NCBI GenBank assembly: GCA_030847615.1
Contig: JAUMIR010000001.1
Location: forward strand, 268,335,187-268,399,186
Direction of reading: 5' to 3'
Length of the DNA: 64,000 bases
Source: Gambelia wislizenii
Taxonomy: Eukaryota; Chordata; Lepidosauria; Squamata; Crotaphytidae
Below, in pieces: positions 10,745-21,355 of the stretch (the stretch's first letter is position 1; each line of letters begins with the position of its first letter). The position numbers and the translations under genes were made by a program. The notes under the pieces are model-generated. The model was given only the letters and a program-made list of their open reading frames with translations, did not search any database and was not told where the DNA came from.

Positions 10745-10837
10745 TGCCTTTGGTGCCTTCAGCCAATTCCTTTCAAGCACAGGATGACAGCATGCTCTTT
10801 AGCATTATAAACAATAGCACTCCAGTTGTTAAGCAAG
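10745..10837 (+). CDS. TFPI: TFPI exon: Kunitz 2-3 linker, copy c of three
   Basis: This 93-bp, phase 1-1 exon has acceptor TTTTTTCCCCCCAG ending at 10744 and donor GTGTGT at 10838. It encodes VPLVPSANSFQAQDDSMLF followed by SIINNSTPVVKQG. The FQ-x-x-D and NNS-TP positions look most like the single Kunitz 2-3 linker of mammalian TFPI, so this may be the ancestral copy, although that is inference. It is three codons longer than copies a and b. NNST gives an N-glycosylation sequon. The next coding exon can be either the beta-type terminal exon at 14255 or Kunitz 3 at 29343. Both accept a phase 1 junction, giving V or D at the joining codon. Confidence 0.9.
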
Positions 10838-11462
10838 GTGTGTATTATACTTTACAGTTCGGTAAGAATTAGGAATACTGCTTTAATATTCCACATCTGT
10901 ATTTCTGCCTGGAATTCCACCTTTCACCTGTCTTGTTTATGAAGAAGAGCCAGTATATTCTATTTTTCATTTATGCATTTAGAAAAAGGGCTGTGAACCC
11001 AGCAGCTTGCTGCCAATTTCAGTCCTTTAATATGTCTCTATCCCCTATAAGTCACCAATATCCACATGAGTTGTTCAAGCATATGCCTTCAAAATCATCA
11101 TGTGATACTATTTAGGGTTGTATCCAGAGACTTCCATCTGCTTTTTTGCCAGAGTACAGGGCCGTTTATGCAGATCAGTAAAACACCAGCTGTTTAAAAA
11201 TACAATTATACATACAATCACATCAAGATTACTTTGGGGGAGTAATTTAGGGTTGTAACAGATTTTCTCAGAAAAAGAGGAAGATAAAAAGTAAATATGT
11301 AGGAAAAGAAGCCCATAGCTTTTGGGTAAACTAGTGGAATTTTTTAAGCAGGAAAGGAGACTTGCATTTTAAAGAATCATCTCATCAGCATTAAAAAAAA
11401 AATAAACTCTGTCTTCTCTTCCATGTTTTTAAAACTTTTTAAATGGCCTGTATTCTCTTTCA
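10838..11462 (+). other. TFPI intron, no feature recognised
   Basis: Unique-looking AT-rich intron sequence. I see no further copy of the linker exon here. Confidence 0.4.
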
Positions 11463-12005
11463 GTTATTTAGGGCTTATCTACACAGGCAATTTACCCCAT
11501 CTTGCTCCCATCTTGGAGCCCTGCACTCCTGATGACATAGGGCATTTGCCCCGTTTTACCCCCAGGCAGTCCTCATGACTCCTGGGACAAAGATGGAGAT
11601 AAGAAGGGGGTAAGAGAGATAGGGCCCGATAACACATTTTAAAATAATATCTACTTAAATGCATTCCAGCCGAAATAAACCAAATAAGGAGCCCATTCCA
11701 GCATGCCTGCCCACCACTGTAGCTGCTGGCTTCCTGGCTTTTCTGGATCTAGGAAAGGGACCCCCAGCATGTGACCAGGACGGTCACATGCAGGGGGCCT
11801 TGCTCACACGTCGAGAGCTTCTTGCCTGGACCTGGAGAGTGGGATGCAGGTGACAGTGGCGGTGGCAGCTTCAAGGACAGGTTAGCATGCCTTTCTGGAC
11901 TTCCTCCCATTTTGTGGAGGGAATAGGGGAGGAACAGCCCTGATCCGTAGCCAGGATATGCCAGTCAGGAGCTGGCATATCCTTGCCCATGTAGATGAGG
12001 GAGGA
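11463..12005 (-). mobile_element. Non-autonomous DNA transposon, family E
   Basis: Begins GGGCTTATCTACACAGGCAA and ends GGCATATCCTTGCCCATGTAGAT, which are inverted ends of a family also at 17815 and 62926, with a fragment at 31685. Shared interior landmarks are AGCATGTGACCA, CACATGCAGGG and GGAGGAACAG. This copy lies in reverse orientation to the 17815 copy. No transposase ORF. Confidence 0.7.
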
Positions 12006-12038
12006 TTATGATTGTGGAAATAGTGTCAAACTTGTGAC

Positions 12039-12636
12039 TAAGGTCTTTTCTATACAGGCGGTGGGGTATACAAGCATGCCCAAAAAAGCAGGCATTCACA
12101 ACAATGAAACCTGTCTTCACGATCAAAAGAGCCTCCCTAAACTCCACATGACCCCCTAGTCAAGCTGGTGGCCATGAGTGATTTACTCATGATTTTAAAT
12201 CTGCCTCTGCCAAATTAAAAAAAAAAAGTTTCCTATGGTGCACACAAGTGATAGTTAGTATTTATAAAAAAGAAAGAAAATAGTATAAGATTTGCTGTGT
12301 TATCGACTTACCAGACCCTCACTTAGCTGAAAATTCAACATGGTGGCCGCAGGCGTTTTCCCTGTTTGCTAGCCCCAACACCCATGCTTTCCCCCCCAAT
12401 CAGATTACACTGTTCAATCGCACATTCAAACAATCACACATTTGCATGTCGTACGGAGCTTTTTAAAAAAATCTAGATGATGCCCCAGACATGACGCACA
12501 CTGAGTTTGCGGTGGATTTGGCTGCCCCCCTTCTGAATGACCCATATTTATGCACATGTCCATATGAATGGATCTCTGTACATTCACATCCTGTTTATTT
12601 TAACTGTATTATTTTAACCGTATAGACAAGACCTTA
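12039..12636 (+). mobile_element. Non-autonomous DNA transposon, family D copy 1
   Basis: Ends are TAAGGTCTTTTCTATAC and GTATAGACAAGACCTTA, an inverted pair. The interior has AAACTCCACATGACC, ATGATTTTAAATCTGCC and a CTGAAAATTCAACATGG block, shared with 12837-13437 (reversed) and 52029-52593 (same direction). Confidence 0.78.
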
Positions 12637-12836
12637 GTAGCAATTGTGAATATGAATCAGTTACCATTTGATTGCTACTTAGTCACAATTTTGACACTAT
12701 TATCATGATTGTAAATTCCCCCTACCTACGTTACCAGGCGGCATGGGAAGAAAGAAGTCCATTCTGCTGTTGATCAGGCCACACGTGAATGATGTTTCTG
12801 CCAGGTTTGGGGGAGGTCAGGGCAGGAAAAGTCACT

Positions 12837-13437
12837 TAGGTCCTGTCTATACGGTCAAAATAATACAAACAAGATGTGAAAGATCAGCTATCCATTCATA
12901 TGGTTGTGTGCACAAATTAGTGTCATTTGTAAGGGAGACAGCCAAATCCACCACAAAGTCTGGGTCTTCGTATGGATTTTCTGAAAAGCTCCATATGACT
13001 TCTGAATGTGTGACCATTTGAACACTCATGTTCAAACAGATACGAACAGGCAGTGCAATCTGGCTGGACAACCACATGAGGCAGGGCTAGCAAGGAGGGA
13101 AAGCGGTTGCAGCCGCCATGTTAGATTTTCAGCTAAGTGAGGGTCTGGTAAGTCAATCAAATGGTGATTTTATAATATTTTATTTTATTTTATTTTATTT
13201 TATTTGTAAATACAAAGTGTTGCTTGAGCACACCTTGGGAAACTGGTTCTTTTTTAAAAAAATTACAGTGGCAGATTTAAAATTGTGAGTAAATCACTCA
13301 TGGCTGCCAGCTGGCTAGGAGGTCATGTGGAGTTTAGGGGGGCTCTTGTGGCCATGTAGGCAGATCGCATTGTTGCAAAAGCCTGCCTTTTTGGACGTGT
13401 TCGTATTCCCCCACCCTCTCATATAGACAAGACCTTA
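12837..13437 (-). mobile_element. Non-autonomous DNA transposon, family D copy 2, inverted
   Basis: Reverse-orientation copy of 12039-12636, about 200 bp away, so the pair can fold into a very large hairpin. Ends are TAGGTCCTGTCTATACGG and ATAGACAAGACCTTA. It carries an expanded (ATTTT)n run near 13175-13205. Confidence 0.78.
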
Positions 13438-13448
13438 GTTAAGTATAA

Positions 13449-13672
13449 GGAGTCCTGGTGGTGCAGTGGTTAAATGCCAGTACTGTAGCTACAAGGTTAT
13501 GAGTTCGATCCTACGGGGCTCCAAAGTTGACTCAGACTTCCACCCTTCCATAGGTTGGTAAAATGAGTGCCCAGCTTGTTGAGGGCAATTAGCTAACAAA
13601 TTGTAAAACCACTTAGAGAGTGCTTCAGCACTGATAAGTGGTATATAAATATCAATGCTATTGCTATTGCTA
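13449..13672 (+). mobile_element. tRNA-derived SINE
   Basis: Head GGAGTCCTGGTGGTGCAGTGG (A-box-like) and GGTTATGAGTTCGATCC (B-box-like), followed by a body ending in AAGTGGTATATAAAT and short CTATTG repeats. Typical of squamate SINEs. Confidence 0.82.
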
Positions 13673-14254
13673 GCTAATACAGACCATTCCCCCCCTCCCA
13701 TCCACCAAGGCAAAATGGCAGCAGCACTCCCAGTGATTTCTGGGGGCATCTTGCCTTACAGTGTCTTTGAGGAAGGAGGCTAAACCTTAAATGTAGCATC
13801 TCCACATGTGTGTTATTGTAGGGGAAAACTGATGCCCTCTCCAGAAATAAAGCCAGAAATACACCAAGAAGAACACCATGCTGGGACACACCATTCAACC
13901 TCAGAAACATTTAATTTTTTTTAAAAAAGAAGAAAGCCTTTGTTGATCTGATTGTTAAAAATGTTAGCAAGCTGTTAGTAGATGAATGATTGTTGCTAAA
14001 TGTTTTGACCTTCGATCTTATTATCTTTGCCAGGATAATTAGATAGGTTTCTTAGGTCCATAAGTGAAATTATCACATGTTTATGTTTCTATAGGAATTA
14101 AGTTATGAACCACATTAATAGTCATCTCAGATCTCAGATCTTTACTTATTTGTAACCTCGAAGTCATATTTTAAAGATGTGTAGCAAATATTTTTCTGTG
14201 GGGCTTTTTCACCCTGTTGGAGATTAAGGCCTGTTATTTTTTTGTGATTCACAG

Positions 14255-14391
14255 TTGTATGGGAGGGAGAAAGGAACAGCTGGAAAAAGACCGATCAGGT
14301 TCATCACGTTTTTCTACTGGCACTCTTCATTTGCACTCACGTGTGTTTCTGGAGACTAGCAGATAGGGTGTGGATTGTGCATACTGGCTAG
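14255..14391 (+). CDS. TFPI: TFPI beta-type alternative terminal exon (putative GPI-anchor signal)
   Basis: The acceptor GTGATTCACAG ends at 14254, and the frame entered in phase 1 is open to TAG at 14389-14391, giving 45 residues. The peptide begins VVWEGERNSWKKTDQVHH and continues into a hydrophobic run, VFLLALFICTHVCFW. It aligns with the known TFPI beta tail through the EG-x-x-N-x-WK motif followed by QV(F)L and a hydrophobic segment. In known TFPI beta this tail directs GPI anchoring and replaces Kunitz 3. One oddity is that the hydrophobic run is followed by about 13 residues that include charged ones (RLADRV), which is longer than usual after a GPI signal. The exon lies between the linker and Kunitz 3 exons, as expected for the beta exon, and two AATAAA signals follow within 160 bp. 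Confidence 0.82.
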
Positions 14392-14481
14392 AAAATGTGG
14401 AATATGTTTGAGAGCAGTCCACTGAGATTTTCTTAATGAAGTTCATTAACTGGAAAGTGTTATGTGGCAACTCACTCTGGG

Positions 14482-14546
14482 AATAAATCTATCTCTATTG
14501 GAAATCTAAACAAGATGATGGGAATTATAACAATGTTTTAAATAAA
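14482..14546 (+). terminator. Candidate polyadenylation signals for the TFPI beta transcript
   Basis: AATAAA hexamers occur at 14482-14487 and 14541-14546, about 90 and 150 bp past the beta stop codon. This would give a short 3' UTR. I cannot see which, if either, is used. Confidence 0.5.
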
Positions 14547-15834
14547 ATTAATTTAGTAACAGAATACAATTATTTGTCTTAAAAACAATTGATTGGCATT
14601 GTGACAAATCAATACTCATTTTTCATGTTCTTTTTTTAAGGATCAAATGTCTAAAATTGCTGTTTCTACAGTTATAAAAATTAACTGTAGCCATGTACTG
14701 ATTCTTCAGCATTTTTGCCCCTTTTGTAGATGTGTATTGTGATCTGGATTTTGAAACACCCAAACAAGAGACAGTCAAGCACAGCCAGTATCCAATGTGA
14801 GAAAACACAATGGTTTGAATCCTGTTATTGGTTACAACGAGTAGACTCGTTTAATCATTGAGATTTACCTACTGTACATGTTGACACCCTTCAACAATAG
14901 AGCAAACAGATCTACTCCAGTTGTGACTAACCAACAGAATTTAGGCCAATATCTATGATTACACGTATATTCATATATTTCTCCTGGATTTCTTTTCTTT
15001 TTTTTTAATCTCAATTTTTTTTGTGTTTATTTTTTAAAGACAAGTGTTAGCAAATTCTTCAAAAATTCAACACACAATAAGACACAAAAATGCTTGTAAA
15101 GAGTTAAATACTGTTCCCTCTTCCTGGATAGATAAATCTGTCAGTTTTGATTTCTCCTACATTTGAATGTTTTTAGTTTCAAGGATTTTCCATCCCAAGT
15201 ATGAAGGAATTTGCAACATTTTCCTTAATCCTTAGCAAAAGCTGATTGAAATGAAACTCTCATTCATCATTATTCATATCCAAAGTGAAAAAGAAGTGGG
15301 GTGCAGACCTCTGGCAACCGTATCACAAAAGCAGATATCATTTGAAGAATAGTATAATGTTTTATGGATTTAAGCAACTCTAGTTCCAAAGGAATGGGTG
15401 AAAGAAATGTTATGTTAATAATGGCAGAAATGTTACACTAATAATGGTAGTTTATTTTTTTTTAAATGGGGGTGGGTTGACAAATCTAATTCACAGTAGA
15501 ATTGGAGTTGAAATTAGCACCTTTTGACCCAGGATTATCACATATATGTGGATGAGTTTGTAAAAATACACCAGGCAGATAATCATTTCTTGCTTTCTTT
15601 TTGTATAGGGGGTAGTAGGAGTTCTGATGGCAACAGGTGGCAGTAATTGCAACAGAAGATTGCAATTACTGTGGTTAGATTAAAATAGGGCAGGGGTTAG
15701 GGAAGTGTGGACCATCAAGTTTGCATGAATTTCCAACCCCATTTTTGTGGCCCCTGGAACCTACAGGAGTCCCCCTTCATTTGGGGGGGGCATTTTTTGT
15801 TATTATTACAGGTCTCACACACACACTCATATCC
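14547..15834 (+). other. TFPI intron, mostly unique
   Basis: Downstream of the beta exon this stretch is relatively free of recognisable repeats. I cannot assign any function. Confidence 0.4.
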
Positions 15835-16075
15835 ACAGGGTATACGTTCCTCAACTTACCATTTGTAAGTGAATCCACAGATAATAGTAAACCCTATTAA
15901 AATAAAGGGCTTCTGGTACAAACATACCATAGAGTTGTGTTGGAGGACCTAGCAATTCCTAGAGAGGATACCTCTCTAGGCATTTTCCAACATGACTCTA
16001 TGGTATCTGTCCCTATTTTTTCCAGTGGATAACTGAAACTGCAGATATTGGTTCCGTGGATCTGGGGGGCAACCT
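15835..16075. mobile_element. Mariner-like palindromic MITE, family C
   Basis: Inner palindrome around CATAGAGTTGTGTTGGAGGA and CCAACATGACTCTATGG, with outer ATCCACAG and GGATCTGGGG ends. The same design is at 20025, 41030 and 45962. Confidence 0.65.
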
Positions 16076-16080
16076 ATATT

Positions 16081-16680
16081 TGTTTTTAACTTTTTAAAAT
16101 GAACAATCTCATTTACAATCAGAATGAAAGTAATATACATTCAGGGAATACATTCAAAACAAAAATGAAAAAGAAAGAGAAATGGAAAACAGAAAAAAGG
16201 GGCAGAAAAGGAAAAGGGGAGAGAAAAGAAAGAAAAGAGAAACACAATAAAGTCTCTGACTCCCACCCCTAACTATAATGTATAGAAAATTAAAACTAAA
16301 AAAAGAAGATATATATTGTTCTACCATTGCACATCCCACTAACTAGTCCTAGTAATATTATTAGCAGCCATAACCACAAATTATTGCATTGTTTCTTATT
16401 GCTCAAAACATCTGTAAACTGTTTGCACTCTTTCAGTAAGTCTTCAATTGGTTTATCCTTTAAAACCCATGTTAGTTTGGCAATTTTGGCTAACTCAGCA
16501 ACCTTAACAAACCATCCTTCTATCATCAGTGACTCAGTCCATTTCCAGGTTTGAGCAGTGTTCTTGTAGTTGATATCATATATTGAAGGAGTAATGCATG
16601 TTTCCTGTCCAATTCTTTATGTATAATGTCCAGCAAAAGTATTTCTGATATTACAAATGTACCTTTAATTTTTTTTGGAT
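16081..16680 (-). mobile_element. L1 LINE 3' fragment
   Basis: On the minus strand, 16526-16296 encodes an L1 ORF2 C-terminal tail (VKVAELAKIAKLTWVLKDKP). The same tail type recurs at 39.1 and 47.3 kb. It is followed by an A-rich 3' region. Strongly 5' truncated. Confidence 0.65.
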
Positions 16681-17034
16681 TAACATATGAGTATTAGACT
16701 AATAACTTTTTGCCTTCTTATAAGATAACCACACATGGAAACAAGAGCCCTCCTTATCTTGACATTCCGCAACATTGATTTGAAACATTATTGACAAAGT
16801 ATTTGTACTAAAGCCCCCCGAATAGGCAAATTTTCACCCAAAATGCCCTGGCAGTGCTGAAATGGCCTCAAAACATGTTGGTTTCCTCCCCCAACTCTGA
16901 CTTCCAAATTCCCCAATATCAGAAAGTCTGAAAAGTGGTTGAAAATAAAGCCAGAAGTGATGCCACATTGCTTATTGTTTCTATGTGTCCCACTGGGAGT
17001 CTGGGGTGAAATAACAACCACCACAAGTACAGTG

Positions 17035-17276
17035 GAGAGTCAGCGTGGTGTAGTGGTTTGAGCATTGGACTACAACTTTGGAGACCAGGGTTCAGGTCCC
17101 TGCTTGGCCATGGAGGCTCACTGGGTGACCTTAGGCAAGTCATACTCTCTTAGCCTCAGAGGGAGGAGAAGGCAAACTCCGTCTGAATGAATCTAGCTGT
17201 GAAAACCCCATGATGGCTCTGCCTTTGGTTCATCATAAGTTGGAAATGACTTGAAGGCACACAACAACAACAAACA
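17035..17276 (+). mobile_element. tRNA-derived SINE with RTE-type tail
   Basis: Head AGCGTGGTGTAGTGGTTTGAG and B-box-like GGTTCAGGTCCC, a body with GTGACCTTAGGCAAGTCA, a tail TTGGAAATGACTTGAAGGCA and (CAA)n. The tail resembles RTE/BovB LINE ends, which would supply its retrotransposition machinery. Confidence 0.88.
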
Positions 17277-17814
17277 GGTATAGTTCCCGAGTCCTGAAGA
17301 AGCAGTATATTTATGTATGTAAACATGGATCTTCAAGAGGATAGGAGTGCATATAAGTGCTTAGGTACTCCAGCATATAAAACAGGCAACTGACCTGCCA
17401 TAACTAACAGGTGAGCTGAACAAGGTCACAGGAGGTACATCTAGTCATTTAAAGGTACATCTAGTCACTCCTCCCTCAGGTTCCCCCAGTTTTGATGTAG
17501 AGACATCTTCCTGTATCACTTGCTAATAGGAGGCTTGAGAGTTTGAGTGGGTGACCTGGGTTGATCTGAAAGGCAATTTTTATTAAATCCAAGGATGTAT
17601 TGCCCATGAGTAGCAAGCTAGGGAATCTTCATAAAGAAGTCTCGGCATGCCCACCATTTCTATTACCCTCTGCGTTATCTGCACACACACCTACCACACA
17701 CATGCAACCAGATTAATCTGACAGATTCAACCAGACTGACAAATTGAAGACTCCCTCGCCCTGACTGCCCTAACCCTAACAGATTAAGGACAGATAAAAA
17801 CCAACAGACCTAGA

Positions 17815-18577
17815 GCTCATCTACATTGGCAAAATATGCCAGCTCCCTGCCATCATATTCTGCCCACAGATCAGGCCAGGGCCAGTTTAAGGCACCGATG
17901 GCATTAGCATCCGCAAGGGGCCCCATCATTGGGGGGGGGCTGTAGTAACCCTCCTTCTGCAAAAACATTATTAGTAATAATGTGAATACCCTGTACTGTG
18001 AATAGGTTAGGTTGAGTTAGGTTACATTGACCTGAGATAAACATATGGGGCCCCCAAAATAAAGCATTGCAGGGGGGTGTCAAAATTCCTTAAACCGGTC
18101 CTGGATCAGGCCCGTTCTCCCCTGTTACTGGAGGAAGTCCAGACTGGCACACTGGCCCATTGCTGTAGCTACCACCCCCACCCATGTCCCACTGTCAAAA
18201 GCCAGGAAGCTGGCCCGCAGCATGTGAGCAAGGCCCCCTACATGTGGCTAGTCTGGTCACATGCTGAAGACCGACTTCCTGGATCTGGAAGAGCAATGGC
18301 AGACAACAGATGGTAGCTACAGCAATAGACAGGTGTGCCAGAATGGGTTGCTGCAATCATGTGGAGCCCAATCTGTTTTTTGCTGGCTGGATCAGATTTT
18401 ACCGGATACTATTTTTAAATGTTTTATATTATTATATTAAATGTCTTAACCTCATTTTTGCACCAGGGGTTGTGAGGACTGCCTGGGGACAAAATGGGGT
18501 CAAATGCCCTGTGTTGTCTGGACTGCACAGCTCTAAGACAGGGGCAAGGTGGGGTAAATTGCCCATCTAGACAAGCT
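17815..18577 (+). mobile_element. Non-autonomous DNA transposon, family E, with a nested element
   Basis: Starts GAGCTCATCTACATTGGC and ends AATTGCCCATCTAGACAAGCTC. It contains the family landmarks CAGCATGTGAGCAAGG and GTCACATGCTGA. It is interrupted at 17876-18103 by a second element with its own target duplication. Confidence 0.75.
17876..18103. mobile_element. hAT-like MITE, family F, nested
   Basis: Inverted ends CCAGGGCCAGTTTAAGG and CCTTAAACCGGTCCTG, flanked by GATCAGG at 17869-17875 and 18104-18110. A second copy is at 58903-59107, sharing TTATTAGTAATAAT and GGTTAGGTTGAGTTAGGTTA-type sequence. Confidence 0.82.
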
Positions 18578-19294
18578 CCTAGCAAAAATCAGGGGGGGCG
18601 TCATACTCAGCCTTGAAGTGAGAAACAAAGGATGAGGAGAGGGAGAGGGAGCTGAAAAGGGAAAGAGAAATTGGGTTGGGCTTGGCCAGCATTCATAGAT
18701 GAAGATCTTTGCCCAACTTGTTGTGCAACTATGTGCCCAGCCTGATGTGCTTGAGTATTGCCACCTCTTCCTCCTCCTCCTTCCTCCCTGTCTTCTTTCC
18801 CCAATCCACATATTATCCACTCCCAATATGGCGCACCCCTATAGCAATGCACTCTAGTGAAAGTGTCTTAATGATCATTCTTTTCAATACAGATCTGTTT
18901 GTAGAGACTATATAAACATTCAGCTTACAATTTTTTCCCTTCAGTTTTGCGTGATGGGGTGAAAACACCTTCCCACGAGATTATGTCAATTATTCGCACG
19001 TGGCAGAAGAGGCAAATTTTAATGAAATTTCATCTTTCTTTTTAATACAGGGTTATGGGTTTCTCACAATAAAAATGTTTGTGCTGCTCCAGACTGCAGC
19101 CTGGGAACAATGTTACATCATGGTTAAATTGTTTTGTTGCTGTTCTCTTCTTTTGGGATGTGTAGGTTGGTGGTCCCATTCTCCATAATGAATTCTGCTG
19201 AACAATTCTGGTGAATTACCTGAAGTTCCCAACTTTTTCGAGCACTGTGGATAAGAGTGCTAGTTCATGTAACTGATTTCGAGAGTTCACCAGG
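18578..19294 (+). other. TFPI intron, no gene recognised
   Basis: Includes a purine-rich stretch near 18625-18665 and a good-looking acceptor (TTTTTAATACAG) at 19039-19050. The frame following it in phase 1 gives no recognisable domain and stops after about 21 codons. Confidence 0.4.
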
Positions 19295-19520
19295 ACCCCA
19301 TTCACACTACACTATTATAGTGCTATAATTCCAGTTTAACTACTGTGGCAACATCTCATGGAATCCTGGAACTGGAAGGTTAGGGAGGGGCCTTTAGAAA
19401 TCTCAGCTAGAGACTTCCTTTGGTTCCTCTGACCAAACTACAAACCCCAGGACACTAAAGGATGCAGCCATGGCACTTTATAGGTAATACAGTATTATAT
19501 TTGTGTAGTGTGAATGGGCC
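19295..19520. mobile_element. Palindromic MITE, family B copy 2
   Basis: Shares ACTACAAACCCCAGG and the inverted arms of the family. Ends CCATTCACACTACAC and GTGTAGTGTGAATGG are exact inverted repeats of 15 bp. Confidence 0.78.
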
Positions 19521-20024
19521 CCTGGTCTGCTGAAATATTCTTGTTTCTGGATACCCTACGGCAGTACCTAATGCTTGATTTCTTCAATCCTCCCTACTAC
19601 AGTCCAATCATTTGCCTGAAAACTCACTCTGGAGGGGTGGGAAACCTTTTGGCTTCTATGGATGACTGCAGAGGGGTAAAGAAGAACATTTTATGGGATT
19701 TAACCCACGGGCTCCTATCATTTCATCTCAGTGGAAGAAACAAAGATTCTACCAATCATATTTTCCAGTTTATGAGTATCATAGATGAATACTGCCCGTG
19801 TTAATAATCAACGGCATATATTTGATGCTGCATAATTTGCCACAAATGGTACTGGCCTCAATAGTGCATCGCAGATTTACAAAACCACTGGATAAACCTG
19901 GAATTTTAGACCTGTTTTTTTGTTGGTTTGTTTATTACAGTGGGAATCTTTCTAATGACCCCATGGAACTGGGTTTTGTTTGTTTGCTTGTTTTATCAGT
20001 TCTTTTACTTTATAGAGAACATAC

Positions 20025-20283
20025 TAGAGTAGGAATCCTGTATCTGCTGGGGATTGGTTCTGGGGGGCCCATGGATATCAAAACCCATGGATAATAGCGA
20101 ACACCATTGAAAATAATGGGACTTCTGGTTTAAAACACCAGAGAGTTGGCATGGAGGACCTAGAAAATGGCTAGAGAGGACACATTTTCTAGGAAGACTC
20201 TATGGCAGGTGCGTTGTTTTGTGTCCCGTGGATAATTGAATCCATGGATAATGAATCAGTGGATGCAGGGGTCCTACTGTAAA
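20025..20283. mobile_element. Mariner-like MITE, family C
   Basis: Left part GAATCCTGTATCTGCTGGGG, central AGAGTTGGCATGGAGGACCT, right end GGATGCAGGGGTCCTACTGTA. Similar layout to 15835-16075. Confidence 0.65.
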
Positions 20284-20427
20284 CTAGTTTTTACAGTCAT
20301 TTTGTCTCAAACTGCAAGACTCTCCCACATTGCATCATACCATATAATAATGTTATAGTGAATGAACAATTAGTGCCATTCTGAATAAGGTACCCAATAA
20401 GGGTGTGATTACAAAACACCAAATTTG

Positions 20428-21355
20428 TCTGTCTGGCTTTTCTTCACAAACGAAGATTCAGGAAGGACACATCCCGCACTTTCTGCAATCACGCTGATGA
20501 CTGAAAAGACCAATCCGAGATAAACATGTCTGGTTGCAGAAAACAGCAGAGGGTCTCCTTGGGTGATGATTCCGGGTTGTGATTCTTTCTGCATTTCTCT
20601 TAAAGACTTGTTCATTGTGAGTTCTCAAATAAGGCTGCAGCATTGTGGATAGTGCGTCTCCATGCCTCCCGATGTGAGGCCAGGGCGGACCATTCTTGGT
20701 GATCAGTTTGGCCGAGCCTGAGATGTTGTTTCAGGGAGTCTTTGTATCCCTTTTTTGGAGCGCCCCTCTTACGCTGACCTGTGGCGAGTTCACCGTAGAG
20801 TACTATTTTTGGGAGGCGATAGTCCTCCATCCTAGAAACGTGCCCTGCCCAGCGCAGCTGTGTTCTCAATAACAGGGCCTCAATGCTGGTGATCTCTGCT
20901 TGCTCAAGGACAGCAACATTCGTCACATAGTCTGTCCAGTGTATATTTAGGATTGTGCATATACAGTGCTGATGAAAGCGTTCGAGGAGTCATAAGAGGT
21001 GGTGATAGGTGACTCATGTTTCAGACCCGTAAAGGAGAATAGACAGTACAATGGCTCTGTACACTGATTTTTGTACTTCGCCTCAGATGTTTATTACTCC
21101 AGACTCTTTTGTAAAGTCTTCCAAATGCGCTATATGCCTTTGCTAATCTGCGATCGATCTCTTTGTCAAATCTTGGCATCTGAGGAGATGATGCTTCCCA
21201 GGTAGGTGAACTGCTGAACGGACCTACAGCAATGTGGGGATGGTGGTGTTCATCCTGTGGTGCAGGCTGGTAGAGAACTTCCGTTTTCTTCAGGTTGACT
21301 TCCAGCCCAAACAGCTCTGCAGCTGTTGCGAAGCAGGATGTTAGGCGTTGCAGTT
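20428..21355 (-). mobile_element. LINE, same family as 4397-5964, older copy
   Basis: On the minus strand, 21355 to 20428 encodes the same RT thumb, C-terminal region and C2HC finger as the 4.4-kb element (AAELFGLEVNLKKTEVLYQP, AGHVSRMEDYRLPK, LFSHQR-type end). It is broken into three frames by indels and stops at about 21020, 20920 and 20610. The 3' end GCCAGACAGA is retained. It is heavily 5' truncated. Confidence 0.85.

Larger units (their letters stand above)
7203..10837 (+). repeat. Tandem duplication of a TFPI linker exon plus intron
   Basis: Exons at 7203, 8855 and 10745 are spaced 1652 and 1890 bp apart. Intron segments are duplicated with them: 7330-7430 with 9121-9222 (both containing TTCTGAAATT, a TTCATAGG motif and TTCACATTTCAAGT), 7735-7830 with 9280-9370, 7860-8070 with 9410-9580, and 8741-8770 with 10619-10648. 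A further copy of the 7735-7830 segment appears at about 9840-9925. Later insertions (a palindromic element at 7470, CR1 at 8963, a mariner-type element at 9590) interrupt the units. Confidence 0.82.

Noticed and set aside
17035..17110. tRNA gene at the SINE head
   Set aside because: The A- and B-box-like motifs are present, but there is no cloverleaf acceptor stem. It is a SINE head.
19000..19188. Cysteine-rich hydrophobic ORF considered as the TFPI beta terminal exon
   Set aside because: The acceptor at 19050 would enter in the wrong phase for that frame, and the phase 1 frame has no beta motif. The exon at 14255 fits in phase and sequence.
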